From the IMG/VR virus record IMGVR_UViG_3300032829_000017, positions 1-43,349 of that record: 43,349 nucleotides of DNA; one strand, written 5' to 3'. This DNA comes from a virus. The translations under genes and the position numbers were made by a program. This document shows, in pieces, positions 26,201 to 34,230 of the stretch; the first letter of the stretch is position 1; each line of letters opens with the position of its first letter. The notes beneath the pieces were generated by a model. That model was not told the origin of the DNA, made no database searches, and worked only from the letters and a program-made list of their open reading frames with translations.

Positions 26201-27149
26201 GACTCGTATCGATCCCGGTCAACTCAGAAACCGTATACTGAAATCCATTAACCGACGCGCCGAAGGTGATGGTGATCCGCGTCACCCCGGCGGCGGCGTT
26301 CGGAAACACATAGACCGACGCATCGAGGTTGCCGCTGCCAGCATTGGCATGGCTGACCGCAGCGCCCCATGTTCCGTTGATGTTGTCAGCGACCGACGTG
26401 ATCGATGTGCCATTCGGATACATGAAGCCGAGGACAAGGCAGTTCCCGGCTCCGACCGCATTGGGAAGCGGGCAGACAAAGGCGTTGCCGGACTGAGGAC
26501 TTCCGATCGATGGACCGTAGCTGCCGCCGCCGATGTGCTGAACGACCTGACTCGGCTGTGGCGCGTACGGCAGAGCCATGAGTTCGAGCGTCGCCGAGAC
26601 CGAGTTTCCAGTCGTTCCGACGTTGACGTTGGTGGACGACCATGTCGTCACCCCGCCCTCGGTGTCATGTCCAGCTATAGATGCCGCTCCAGATACGAGT
26701 GAGCTTTCGTTCGTCATCCCGGATGGCGCGGTGCTGATCGTCTGAGCGTTATTGGTGCAAAATGCGAACCCTAAGACCCACGAATTGCTGCTGAAATTGT
26801 CGGCCAGCGTCAGAGCCGGATAATTGACGGTGCCGGTCGTGGACGAAGATGAGGCGCTCGGGCCGATGCCGAGTGTGTAGTTGGTGTCCGGCCTATAGAC
26901 ATGACAGGTGAGCAGAGCGGCGTTCGTCCATGTTCCCGAGGCGTCGCTCGTTCCGGTGGCCCATTTGTAGCCGATCCTGATGCTCGAGGTCGTGCCGGAC
27001 TTGGTGAGGATCGATATCCATCCGGAGGGAAGGCTCGGCGCTGTCGTCGAGGCGCGGCCCGCACAAATGATGATGAGGTCGCCGGCCTGATGCGTCGGCG
27101 GAGTGACCGTCGTCGTGTTGGATGTGGACGTGCCGACGAGGATGGTCAT
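23202..27149 (-). CDS. Giant surface protein with TPISGMAW tandem repeats
   Basis: 1,315 residues. Residues 1-430 contain beta-rich domains with a repeated pattern (HQAGDLIIICAGRAS..., GNCLVLGFMYPNGTSI), like modules of phage tail and bacterial surface proteins. Residues of about 685-1275 comprise 15 copies of TPI[SA]G[MI]AW plus one degenerate copy, each followed by x2-PFDQPxVKI and a variable 10-15-residue linker, such as NPADAIPYPFGFK or NQASPIANPLGF. Five-copy blocks are themselves duplicated. A poly-Pro stretch precedes the C-terminus. ATG 27149 overlaps the upstream stop as ATGA; no signal peptide. Probably a fibre, spike or adhesin. The repeat family is not recognised. Confidence 0.65.
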   Translation of the reverse strand: MTILVGTSTSNTTTVTPPTHQAGDLIIICAGRASTTAPSLPSGWISILTKSGTTSSIRIGYKWATGTSDASGTWTNAALLTCHVYRPDTNYTLGIGPSASSSSTTGTVNYPALTLADNFSSNSWVLGFAFCTNNAQTISTAPSGMTNESSLVSGAASIAGHDTEGGVTTWSSTNVNVGTTGNSVSATLELMALPYAPQPSQVVQHIGGGSYGPSIGSPQSGNAFVCPLPNAVGAGNCLVLGFMYPNGTSITSVADNINGTWGAAVSHANAGSGNLDASVYVFPNAAAGVTRITITFGASVNGFQYTVSELTGIDTSPSAGSTNAAHQVGPTLTAGSFTPTNNDATGGNLIWNYFVVADASPAHTTINIRAGNNFTLLNADIGWINADGVYHGCQAYVQTTSAAINPTVTMIGDTDHFNTIAVALKLNSSQGVAGGPRRLVRVMHHTTDHFPASGGYLLQSPCYGNLRVITCDDPALNAQTITDSEGGTWTSAGSGFGIWYRANTTSNSNLSVLCVGGGADVRLSWRFFDVIGADSNPFDSGGSVASLQNVNGLSTFTSSPSPSPTSTSGITIAAIGLGQGPGLGVTAPSGAIFDLCTYTGETDFDYIEDADLAGHYYYTSSGAQTWTWSITSVGSNSTSGGIASFKWAPAASFTWLPMAWDDQPKPRPFTQHIEKGFFRYVAAATTPISGMAWQVPFDQPKVKLGGHLDQPVVPSAQLENWVMASSSDLEPWRPITARTPEGIAPPLHPIVATGTPISGMAWWTAFDQPKIKVNPADAIPYPFGFKATPISGMAWFLAFDQPKVTVNQASPIANPLGFTPTPISGMAWWIPFGQPTVKINQANPIAQPIGFKPTPISGIAWQVPFDQRSVKIRVDFGEKLQSSYLPSAPTPISGMAWFASFDQPKVKIGGVIDQPATPLAQLEGWVMASSSDPDPWRPITYRSLEGIAAPLHPIVTSGTPISGMAWQVQFEKPAKININPADAISYAFGFKPTPISGIAWQVPFDQKIVTVNQASPVANPLGFTPTPISGMAWWRAFDQPTIKINSADPLPYPFGFKPTPISGMAWWTPFDQSLLKVRVDFGDSARSLPVPSAPTPISGMAWFTPFDQPKVTIRLDAGIPYQPYVPPIPPPPFGWFYSFEQPKVRLQAADPIAFPFGFLPTPISGMAWQVPFGVSAPVLIQAAPTAIPLGFTPTPISGMAWHVAFEQPKVRINPADLLAYPFGFKPTPIAGMAWWAAFGNLLNRVSSQTEILLPVTIHPTPISGMAWQVPFDQPVVRVSNTSSIAFGTTPPPPPPPDTYAHDRPFHYNMGRLMGS
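23310..25100 (-). repeat. DNA of the TPISGMAW repeat array with two ~0.61-kb super-repeats
   Basis: Equivalent points of the array lie near 25100, 24488 and 23872, about 612-616 bp apart. Each super-repeat encodes five motif copies in the same order, with linker types DQP-AQLE-ASSSD, NPADAI, NQASP, NQAN/NSAD and VDFG. The remaining part, 23872-23310, is less regular. This is a two-level tandem duplication, consistent with past recombination between motif copies. Confidence 0.75.
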
Positions 27150-29311
27150 GGCTGCACAAAGGGCGTGCCAGCGTCAAAGCGCGCCTTGGCGGGAAGACCG
27201 GAATAGCTTGTGCAACCAGTCCCGCTCGCCGAAGGGATGCGCGTCGCGTCGCTCGATCCCTGCGAGTTGAAGGGAGGCCAGGTGTACGAGCATGAGGACC
27301 CCGCCGTAAAGAACGACGGCTCAGAGGTCAGATAGAACGAGTTCGGCAATGTGTGCGAATACCCATTCGCCCAATCGGCTATTCCCGGCGTCACATAGTC
27401 GTAGTTTCCGTGCTGGAAGATATAGCCGCCACCGTTGAGGTTCGGATCCTGAACGCTCTGCTCGAAATTGCTCCATCCGAGCATCCATATACAACCTATG
27501 TAGGTGTATAGAGACTCCACATAATTGCAGTTGTAAGCCCAATGGTTGGCCGTGGTGGAGTATCCCGGAAATCCCATGACGTTGCCGACATAGCCATACC
27601 AGTAGCTATAGGCCTGCGGTCCCGTCGCCCTTAGAACCCCGTTCTGACTTCCCACGACCTGATTGGCGAAATCGTTTACCGTCGAGCTCGTCACGGGATC
27701 GACGAAGGCCGTCCGATATCCTCCAGAGAAGTTACGGAAATAGACATGGTAGACGCTGTTCCCATGCGTCATCTCATTGTCCATGTTGGAGGTCCAATTG
27801 CCCTCGAACAGGACGCTATGGGCGCCGGTGAAGTGGCTGGCGTTGAGTCCCGTATCCAGCCAAGTCGGTCCGATGCAGGCCATGTAGGCCTGATCGTCCA
27901 TGTAATTGTACGCGATGACCGAGCCCGCTCCTCCGGCCCGGCCGGTCATTCCCTTGCCGCCAAAGCGGGTGATGCTGTTTACGATGAGGACTTCCGTTGA
28001 TCCATTGTCGATGGTGATCGGGTACTCGTCGCCATTGTTGCAGCTTGAATAGGCATCGGCGATGAAGCTCGTGTCGATCTGAGCGCGCACCGCGCTCGAC
28101 AGGACGACGCCGTCCGCTTCCCAGCCGCGCGCCTCGACGTTCCGCATCCAGCAATAGGCGCAGAACTCGATTGTGACGGCGGCTCCGGCCGGCCGATAGA
28201 TGGAAAGGTTCTCGAGTCCCGCGTATTGGGCGAAGGCGGGCGTCGGGTTGTAGACGAGACCGGCATGTCCGCCGCTCGTTCGCATTGCGATGGTCAGAGG
28301 GTCGTCGAAGGTCAGGGTGCAGTTAGCGCCGGGGCAAGGACCGGCGCCGAGAGACTTTATGACGTGAATTTCCGCGTTGACCCGATCGCAATACCAAGAA
28401 TAGGCGCACCACCACGATCCATTGGTCGCCGGGTCCGTCGTCGGGTCGATATCGGCGTTGCAGCAGGTCGGGTTGAATTTGGAATAGGCGACGCGATTGG
28501 TCGCCGGCGAACCGGACGAGCTGAGAAAGTCGGACGTGGCCCATATCTGGCCCTGCCCCATCGGATCGGTCAGATACTGACCATGCGCCTGCTCATCGAT
28601 CCTGACCCACATCCCGACCGAGAAGGGAGATAAACTGTGGACCTGGACCGTGGTTGCTCCCTGAGCCGCGTCGGCGTCCAAGGCGGTCGCGCAGGACGAC
28701 GAGGCTGTGTTGTCGTAGGTACAGCTTCCCCATTGCCCCGAGGCGCCTAGAAGGAAGGTCGATATGCCGGTGCATCCCGTGTTGGGGGAACCGCAAGTGC
28801 GCCCGCCCTGGAAGAAGATGCCGCCGTTCGGAACAAGGATTTCGGTCGGGCAATAGACATTCGTCTGGCTCGCGGGCGTCGAGGAATTGCTGCATGTCCC
28901 ATTGCCGCGAAGGGTTACGCCCTTGCCGATGGTGATCGGCCCTTCCGACTGATCGATCTTGAAGGTCCCGGCCGCCAATTGAATGATCGTTCCGGCCGGG
29001 CAGTTGGCGATCGCCTGCGTGATCTTCACGTAATCGTCGCCGCTGGCCGGCGGGGTGATCCCGGTCGCCGCGAGCGGCATGGTCTCGCCGGCCTGTCCGG
29101 TCGTGCAATTGGTCCGCGCCGCATCCACCGTGTCTATGGAGCCCTGCGGCGCATTCAGAAGTCCGGCGTTCTTCCAGTTCGCGTACACATCATCGTAAGC
29201 CGGAAGGACGCCGCTGGTCGGATCCCCCGAGCTTACGACGCCATGGAAGGTCGCTATGGCGGGAACGATGAGCGCCAGGATCGCCAGGATCACAAAAATT
29301 GCTCGTCGCAT
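27146..29311 (-). CDS. Exported beta-helix (pectate-lyase-like) protein
   Basis: 721 residues. Signal peptide MRRAIFVILAILALIVPAIA then TFHGVVS. Residues 80-150 have the Pectate_lyase_3-like entry of right-handed beta helices (DDYVKITQAIANCPAGTIIQL, AGTFKI, ITIGKGVTLRGNGT). Later rungs: LENLSIYRP, WMRNVEARGWEADGVVLSS, VLIVNSITRFGG, SVLFEGNWTSN. Such helices form polysaccharide-cleaving tail spikes. Twenty-two Cys, all after the signal peptide, strongly suggest an oxidising compartment. ATG 29311 follows AGGGAGCGCC. A secreted or virion-borne depolymerase is likely, with substrate unknown. Confidence 0.7.
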   Translation of the reverse strand: MRRAIFVILAILALIVPAIATFHGVVSSGDPTSGVLPAYDDVYANWKNAGLLNAPQGSIDTVDAARTNCTTGQAGETMPLAATGITPPASGDDYVKITQAIANCPAGTIIQLAAGTFKIDQSEGPITIGKGVTLRGNGTCSNSSTPASQTNVYCPTEILVPNGGIFFQGGRTCGSPNTGCTGISTFLLGASGQWGSCTYDNTASSSCATALDADAAQGATTVQVHSLSPFSVGMWVRIDEQAHGQYLTDPMGQGQIWATSDFLSSSGSPATNRVAYSKFNPTCCNADIDPTTDPATNGSWWCAYSWYCDRVNAEIHVIKSLGAGPCPGANCTLTFDDPLTIAMRTSGGHAGLVYNPTPAFAQYAGLENLSIYRPAGAAVTIEFCAYCWMRNVEARGWEADGVVLSSAVRAQIDTSFIADAYSSCNNGDEYPITIDNGSTEVLIVNSITRFGGKGMTGRAGGAGSVIAYNYMDDQAYMACIGPTWLDTGLNASHFTGAHSVLFEGNWTSNMDNEMTHGNSVYHVYFRNFSGGYRTAFVDPVTSSTVNDFANQVVGSQNGVLRATGPQAYSYWYGYVGNVMGFPGYSTTANHWAYNCNYVESLYTYIGCIWMLGWSNFEQSVQDPNLNGGGYIFQHGNYDYVTPGIADWANGYSHTLPNSFYLTSEPSFFTAGSSCSYTWPPFNSQGSSDATRIPSASGTGCTSYSGLPAKARFDAGTPFVQP

Positions 29312-29319
29312 GGCGCTCC

Positions 29320-29724
29320 CTAGAACATCAAAAGAGAGCCGTCGCTGAAGGTGATTTGCTCTCCGTTCTGCAAGTTTGTCGTGGTCAAGAAGATATCGGC
29401 CGGCTCTCCCTGATCCACAGTTAGGCCTTTGACGCGGGTCACGCCATTCGAGTCACGGAGCTCCGCTTTCATGGCGATCCCGGTCCCGGTAACGGGTCCT
29501 ACGAGAGGAGTTCCAAGCGCGGTGGCGACGCCTCCGGAGAAGGAGAAGGATGGATAGGCCAGCGTGATGGTGGCGAGGACCCCGGTTCCGTCACCGTCCA
29601 AGGTCGAGTCGCCGATGACGAGGGAGCCCGCGGCGCCGCCGTTATCGACCGCCTGAATGTCGGACTGATTGAATTTATGGGCTGGCGCGAATTGCGAGGG
29701 CCGCTTGAAGAAGTGTTGCGCCAT
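29320..29724 (-). CDS. Small probable virion protein
   Basis: 134 residues, beta-rich (ATITLAYPSFSFSGG, AMKAELRDSNGVTRVKGLTV, QGEPADIFLTTTNLQNGEQITF). Resembles short fibre or head-associated proteins in composition. ATG 29724 lies one base after the upstream stop. Part of a run of seven small genes between terminase and the exported beta-helix gene; no family named. Confidence 0.6.
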   Translation of the reverse strand: MAQHFFKRPSQFAPAHKFNQSDIQAVDNGGAAGSLVIGDSTLDGDGTGVLATITLAYPSFSFSGGVATALGTPLVGPVTGTGIAMKAELRDSNGVTRVKGLTVDQGEPADIFLTTTNLQNGEQITFSDGSLLMF

Positions 29725-29725
29725 G

Positions 29726-30013
29726 TCACCCCAGCTCGGCGCGCAGCGCCTCCTTGATCGCGTTCAGACGGCCTTCGAGAGAGATGCGCGCCGCGGAGAA
29801 GATCGCCGCGCTCTCATCCTTTGTGAAGGATGGAGGATTTTCCCTCTGCATAGGATCGAATACGGGCTTTCCGACCGAGCAATGAGACTGTGCGTCATCA
29901 GCCGCCTCGATGATATAGACGCGCGCTCCCCTAACTATGGCGTCCTCAAGACGGGTCATCAGAGTCTTGACTTCGCTATAGTATTTCGGGTCGGTTAGCT
30001 CGTCGTCTACCAA
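29726..30013 (-). CDS. Small helical protein of unknown function
   Basis: 95 residues from TTG 30013. This start is chosen because GAGGAG lies 7 bases in front and the upstream stop is 4-6 bases further; the longer open frame to 30112 lies over the upstream zinc-finger gene and lacks a ribosome site. Residues KYYSEVKTLMTRLEDAIVRGARVYIIEAAD suggest helix-strand structure. Unknown function. Confidence 0.55.
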   Translation of the reverse strand: MVDDELTDPKYYSEVKTLMTRLEDAIVRGARVYIIEAADDAQSHCSVGKPVFDPMQRENPPSFTKDESAAIFSAARISLEGRLNAIKEALRAELG

Positions 30014-30300
30014 AGCGCTCTCCTCGCAACAGCTTCCTCGATCTCGATCTTGGCCTCGAAGGGCGTGCATTCCCTCCTGGACTCGCAACGCGGACAGATG
30101 TGGCGCCAGCACTTACGACAGAAACCCACATCCTTCATGAAGTGAGTTCCGTCCGAACGGTAGACGAGGACCTGCGGCTTGCCTTGATCCCGCTCTGTGA
30201 ACGAGATCGCATTGCAATGTCCGCAGGTCGTGGTGTCGTGCTCGATCGGCCGCGAGAAACGCGGGTCGATGATGATGCTGTAGCCTTCGGGGTTCCGCAA
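30007..30300 (-). CDS. Zinc-finger-like small protein
   Basis: 97 residues. CGHC near residue 26, then CRKC and CPRC near 61-71 with a further Cys, a double-knuckle pattern for one or two zinc ions. Starts with TTG 30300 after GAGGAG, which overlaps the stop region of the upstream gene. Zinc-binding small proteins in this place could bind DNA during packaging or regulate late genes; the sequence gives no more. Confidence 0.6.
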   Translation of the reverse strand: MRNPEGYSIIIDPRFSRPIEHDTTTCGHCNAISFTERDQGKPQVLVYRSDGTHFMKDVGFCRKCWRHICPRCESRRECTPFEAKIEIEEAVARRALW

Positions 30301-30303
30301 GGA

Positions 30304-30798
30304 TCACTCCTCGATGAACCATTGCATCCCGACGGTTGAGGCGTAGTTTGGAGACTTACATCGACCTCCTATGCCGGCCAAGTTCACCGCCTTGACGATG
30401 AGACAAGAGGATTTGTCCTTCGCCTGCCAGCGTTGCGAGGCGCGCTGATTGAGGCCGATGAAGAATACGGACGAGTTCGCCGTATAGGTCGGCTCGGTGG
30501 TGGCGTGATCCGTCAAGTAGGTCAGGAGCGCCGCCGCATCACCGCCTCCGGTATCGACCGGATTCGGCGTGGTGGAGGTGCCCCCGGTTCCGGCGGTGGT
30601 GCTAACGGAAAAGTCCCAATTGATCGGACAATCGGTCGAGTTAGGGACATCGGTGGCTCCGATCTCGAATTCCCAAATCCATCCGCGTCGAAGCGTCGTG
30701 GCGCCGGTCGCTGCGTAGGCTTGCACCTGCGTTTTGTAAGTCGTCGATGTCGCCTGCGGTGTTCCCGACAACTGGTTGCTGATTGCAAACAAAGCCAT
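30304..30798 (-). CDS. Conserved-looking small virion protein
   Basis: 164 residues. MALFAISNQLSGTPQATSTTYK, a region WIWEFEIGATDVPNSTDCPINWDFS and a C-terminus with QRASQRWQAKDKSS...LAGIGGRCKSPNYASTV recall a recurrent phage late-gene family of unknown function. Beta-rich; three Cys. Likely structural. ATG 30798. Confidence 0.6.
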   Translation of the reverse strand: MALFAISNQLSGTPQATSTTYKTQVQAYAATGATTLRRGWIWEFEIGATDVPNSTDCPINWDFSVSTTAGTGGTSTTPNPVDTGGGDAAALLTYLTDHATTEPTYTANSSVFFIGLNQRASQRWQAKDKSSCLIVKAVNLAGIGGRCKSPNYASTVGMQWFIEE

Positions 30799-30802
30799 GG
30801 CC

Positions 30803-31297
30803 TTACCCTTTCAGTTTCTCGGCCAGAGGGCCGAACTCGTCCATGATCGCCTTCACCTTCGCCTCGCGATCCGAGAGGTCTTTTCCTAGACGGTCCAGCT
30901 TCTCCGACCGCTCTTGTAGAATTCTTTCGGCGCCTCGAATGAATTCCGCCCGCCCTTCCAGATGCTCTTTCAAAAGAGCCAATGCGTGTTCCTGCTCCTT
31001 GAGCACGTTGGCGCGATTCGTCTGCTCGTTCTGGATCAGGAAGAGTTCATGTTCCCGCTTCTTGACCTCGGCGTCGAACTCCTGCCTCTCTTTCTCGAAT
31101 TCCTTGCGATCAGAAGCAAGAGCCTGAATCTTGTCGTTGGCGTCGCGTTGCGCGGCGCGCGCGCCCTCCATGATCTCGGCCGCCGTCTCGGATTCCTTCT
31201 TCAGGATCTCCAAGGCTTCTTTCGAGCGATCGGGATGGGCGATGATCTGGAGAAGGCTCCAGGCGTCGTTGATCGCGGTCGGGGGCAGGAAGCTCAT
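30803..31297 (-). CDS. Coiled-coil late protein
   Basis: 164 residues from ATG 31297, selected for the ATGA overlap with the upstream stop (an in-frame start at 31330 is available but lies inside the neighbour). After a short N-terminal part (SFLPPTAINDAWSLLQIIAHPD), nearly all is one charged helix with heptads up to residue 155. A rod-like assembly or scaffold-type role is possible. Confidence 0.6.
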   Translation of the reverse strand: MSFLPPTAINDAWSLLQIIAHPDRSKEALEILKKESETAAEIMEGARAAQRDANDKIQALASDRKEFEKERQEFDAEVKKREHELFLIQNEQTNRANVLKEQEHALALLKEHLEGRAEFIRGAERILQERSEKLDRLGKDLSDREAKVKAIMDEFGPLAEKLKG

Positions 31298-31599
31298 GAG
31301 TTTGAGATCACTGCGACCTTGAAGTTCCACCCTTGCGGGACGGACCTGTACTCGGTCTGATTGGCGGCCATACGGCCGGATGTGCTGAGCGCGGTCGGAT
31401 TCTGCCCGAGGAGGACCGAGCAGATCGCGTCGGTATGGAGCCGGACATACTTGGTCGCTGTCTGAAAGGCGCTCGATTGGGTGGACGAGCCGGTGATCGA
31501 GACCGTCTGCTCGGCCATCGGCGGCTCCAACGACATCGCGAGATTTCCGTCCGGGTCGGTGGCGATCCGGGCGTACTCGGTGATGTAGAGGACCGCCAT
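31294..31599 (-). CDS. Small beta-rich virion-like protein
   Basis: 101 residues. MAVLYITEYARIATDPDGN and KYVRLHTDAICSVLLG resemble short phage proteins found next to terminase genes in related genome organisations. No family is named. Coupled to both neighbours by overlapping stop and start codons. Confidence 0.6.
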   Translation of the reverse strand: MAVLYITEYARIATDPDGNLAMSLEPPMAEQTVSITGSSTQSSAFQTATKYVRLHTDAICSVLLGQNPTALSTSGRMAANQTEYRSVPQGWNFKVAVISNS

Positions 31600-31973
31600 C
31601 AGGTTTCCGTCGAGTAGTAGATCGTGGAGTTCAATCCGGACGGCGTCAGAGCCACGACGGGATCGTTGTATGGGGAGAGCACGATTCCGACGCCCGATAG
31701 GATGGTGAATCCGGTGGTTCCAGTCGTGAGATCGCCTTCATTGGCGACGCAAACCGGAGGCTGATCGGTCGGGACGATGAGGCGAAGGGTCTTGAGGATC
31801 GACGCTGTCAGGATCGTCGCCTGAGTCCCGTTGACCGCAATGCCGGTCAATCCTGCCGCACTACATGCTTCCGAGGTCAGTCCGGAATAGCGGCTCGGCA
31901 TCATGATGGTCGGCGGCAACGCGAAGGGTCCCCCGAGGGGGATGAAGGAGCTTCCGGCCGAGTTCAGAGGCAT
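31599..31973 (-). CDS. Small virion-like protein
   Basis: 124 residues, Pro/Thr/Ile-rich (IPLGGPFALPPTIMMPSRYSG, LIVPTDQPPVCVANE). Probably beta-structured. Follows the terminase gene by 4 bases. Function unknown; structural by context. Confidence 0.55.
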   Translation of the reverse strand: MPLNSAGSSFIPLGGPFALPPTIMMPSRYSGLTSEACSAAGLTGIAVNGTQATILTASILKTLRLIVPTDQPPVCVANEGDLTTGTTGFTILSGVGIVLSPYNDPVVALTPSGLNSTIYYSTET

Positions 31974-31977
31974 TGGC

Positions 31978-33945
31978 CTACCCCGGAAAGGCCGATGCGT
32001 ATCTCCGGCCGTCCTTGGTCATAGCATAGTGGACGGGATGGTCCAAGGCCTCGCTCACGCTTTTCAGAATTGCGGCGAATCCCTCTAATGGCTCGAGGAG
32101 GAGGGCGTAGGAGTTCGCTTGCGGCTCGACCTTGTCGGCGTCTCGGGCGTATCCGCCGGCAAAGCCGCGGAGCGTCCAGCTTCCGCGTCCGGAGACCGCG
32201 AGCGCCGGTTCCCCATGAGAGACGCGCCGCATGAGCGAGCGGATTTCCTCCCTCCCATGAGAAGGATCGCCACCACGAGCCATTCCAATGTTTGCGGAAC
32301 GAGCCGCAGCCCTGAGTCCATAGATGGAGTATTCATCGAAGTGCCTTCTCGGCGCCATGAGCCTGATCTGAGCCGACTGGCCCACAATCAGCCTCGCCTC
32401 GGTCAGAATGTCCTTCAAGGATATGCCCGCATCGCCCTCCATGATCCAGTCGGCCAGGATGGCGAGGACGCCGCGGTGCGATTGGACCAGGATTCCCGTC
32501 GTGATCCGGTTGTCAGTGTTTACGAGAAGCCAGATTTGGGCAGTCTCCTTGACCTTTATTTCCTCGCGGATGAACTCCTCGCGGAACTCGTCATAGATCG
32601 GGTATCCGCTTCTGATCTTGAGAAGGTATGCGAGGGCGTTCGGGGCGTCTATATGTCCGTTTGGGAAGCCAAGAAGCTGCGCCCGCAGCTCGGGCAGGTC
32701 CACGGCGAACTCGATCTCTCCGGCACGGAAGAAGGGTTGAAGACCTCGTATAAAATCCAGTTTTCCTCTAGGTGGGGACAAAGACCGAATCGGCAGAACA
32801 ATTCCTCTTTTCGACGCCTCCGTTCGTATTGGCTGCATGGCCCACTCGTTGAGACCGGTCTCTTCAAAACCAATCGCAACAGGCGCGTAAGTCTCGTTAA
32901 CACGGAAGATGTCCTCAATTATCTGATCCGGTGAGAGTTTTTCCGCTTTGGCCTCCCACACGACGAGCTTGCGGCCGATCCAGGATGCAACAGCCGTCCC
33001 CGTAGTAGCAGAGGATTTTAGCGTCGTTCTCGCCGGATCGTAGATAGCATAAACCGCATGATACGACCGTTTGCGTGGGATCACGCGGAACATGTCTTCG
33101 GTAAACACTCGGGATGAAGGGTCTACGCTTTGGCAAAGATACTCCTGCAAAAAGGACTCTGTCTCTCCGCTTCTCTCGTACTGCTCCTGAAGAGCTATGC
33201 ACTTCGGAATCGGGAACATAGAGGGCCATGTCGAGATCAGTTCTCCATCATCGTTTCTGTAGAATAGGGGAAAGACGCGGGTGAGCCAGTCCGGATTCTT
33301 CGCAAAAGTCGGCGCGAGCGCTTCCGGATGAAGGGGCGTCGCAGCCATACGGATTCGTCCGGACGGGGATAGCGCGGGCATGACCGTCGATGAGAACCAA
33401 CGATGAGTCTTCCGTCGCGCTTCCGGCGTTGCGACGTTACCGCTTTCCCAACTTTCCACATCATCCAAAAAGATGAGATCCGGGCGAAATTCAAGGTACT
33501 TCACTCCTCTCAACGACTGCCCGTTGCCATAGGCCTGGATCATGACGCCGGTGCTCGTACATGCGCGAGTGTCCTGCCATGGGTCGCCCGGACCGATCCC
33601 AAAGGCCGCCTGCAACCACTCGTTCTGCTCCAGCTCCCTCTTGATGGCCGCCAAGCGCTCCGCGGCCCTCTGCTCGCTCTCGGAGATGATGAGGCAGTTC
33701 TTGGTGCGGCCGAAGCCGGCGGCGATGCAGATCGCCTCCTCGGCCAACGTGGACTTGGCGAAGTGGCGGAAGGCCATCGTGAGAACTCGAGGATGATCGC
33801 TGTGCCAGTCCTTTATGACCTGCTCGTGGGCCTTCGGAGTGACATGAGAATGCCGATCCCTGAAGATCGATCGGTGGGCGAGGACCGGGTCGATGACAAA
33901 CTCGGAAAGAAGCGTCTCTCGCGCCTCATCGAGATCGATGGACAT
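31978..33945 (-). CDS. Terminase large subunit
   Basis: 655 residues from ATG 33945 (GGGGAGAG in front); a TTG 12 bases upstream is less likely. The ATPase part has a deviant Walker A (MAFRHFAKST, residues 57-66) and Walker B FLDD (about 159-162). The nuclease part has IYDPART with D303, FEE near 361-363 and IDAPNALAY with D433 as metal ligands. It packages DNA into the prohead through the portal. After the nuclease about 200 residues remain (450-655), longer than many large terminases, containing a separate mixed fold (TAQIWLLVNTDNRITTG...). No certain small subunit is identified. Confidence 0.88.
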   Translation of the reverse strand: MSIDLDEARETLLSEFVIDPVLAHRSIFRDRHSHVTPKAHEQVIKDWHSDHPRVLTMAFRHFAKSTLAEEAICIAAGFGRTKNCLIISESEQRAAERLAAIKRELEQNEWLQAAFGIGPGDPWQDTRACTSTGVMIQAYGNGQSLRGVKYLEFRPDLIFLDDVESWESGNVATPEARRKTHRWFSSTVMPALSPSGRIRMAATPLHPEALAPTFAKNPDWLTRVFPLFYRNDDGELISTWPSMFPIPKCIALQEQYERSGETESFLQEYLCQSVDPSSRVFTEDMFRVIPRKRSYHAVYAIYDPARTTLKSSATTGTAVASWIGRKLVVWEAKAEKLSPDQIIEDIFRVNETYAPVAIGFEETGLNEWAMQPIRTEASKRGIVLPIRSLSPPRGKLDFIRGLQPFFRAGEIEFAVDLPELRAQLLGFPNGHIDAPNALAYLLKIRSGYPIYDEFREEFIREEIKVKETAQIWLLVNTDNRITTGILVQSHRGVLAILADWIMEGDAGISLKDILTEARLIVGQSAQIRLMAPRRHFDEYSIYGLRAAARSANIGMARGGDPSHGREEIRSLMRRVSHGEPALAVSGRGSWTLRGFAGGYARDADKVEPQANSYALLLEPLEGFAAILKSVSEALDHPVHYAMTKDGRRYASAFPG

Positions 33946-34026
33946 TTCTCTCCCCAACTCCTAGCCACCGATCGAGGGTGTAGAAGATGACGAGGAGGGC
34001 TACGAACTGTCGCCATCCGGAATCCG

Positions 34027-34206
34027 TCACTTCCCCCTCTTCCCCGCCACGGCTCCACCTCGCGGCTTTGCCTTGTTCTTGTTGATAGTCGCGTAGCCAA
34101 TGGACTTGGCCTTCTTAGGGCTCATGCCCTTCTTCCTCTCAGAGGTCGCGATGTGCGCCGCCTGACGATCTTCCTTCTCCGAGAACCTGTGTCCCTTACC
34201 CGGCAT
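34027..34206 (-). CDS. Very small basic protein next to terminase
   Basis: 59 residues from ATG 34206 to TGA 34027: MPGKGHRFSEKEDRQAAHIA, then a helix with SERKKGMSPKKAKSIGYATI and a basic tail. Fourteen or more Lys/Arg suggest nucleic-acid binding. The SPxKAxSIGYATINK pattern recurs in small phage and bacterial proteins of unknown function. It lies between terminase and the zinc-ribbon gene; GAGAAGGAC is in front. Easily missed because of its size. Confidence 0.65.
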   Translation of the reverse strand: MPGKGHRFSEKEDRQAAHIATSERKKGMSPKKAKSIGYATINKNKAKPRGGAVAGKRGK

Positions 34207-34230
34207 TGTCCTTCTCCATCAAAGCCATGG

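Noticed and set aside
23202-27149. Diversity-generating retroelement linked to the large surface protein
   Set aside because: Considered because of a BPP-1-like genome plan, but no reverse transcriptase frame and no template repeat with A-specific variation is seen.
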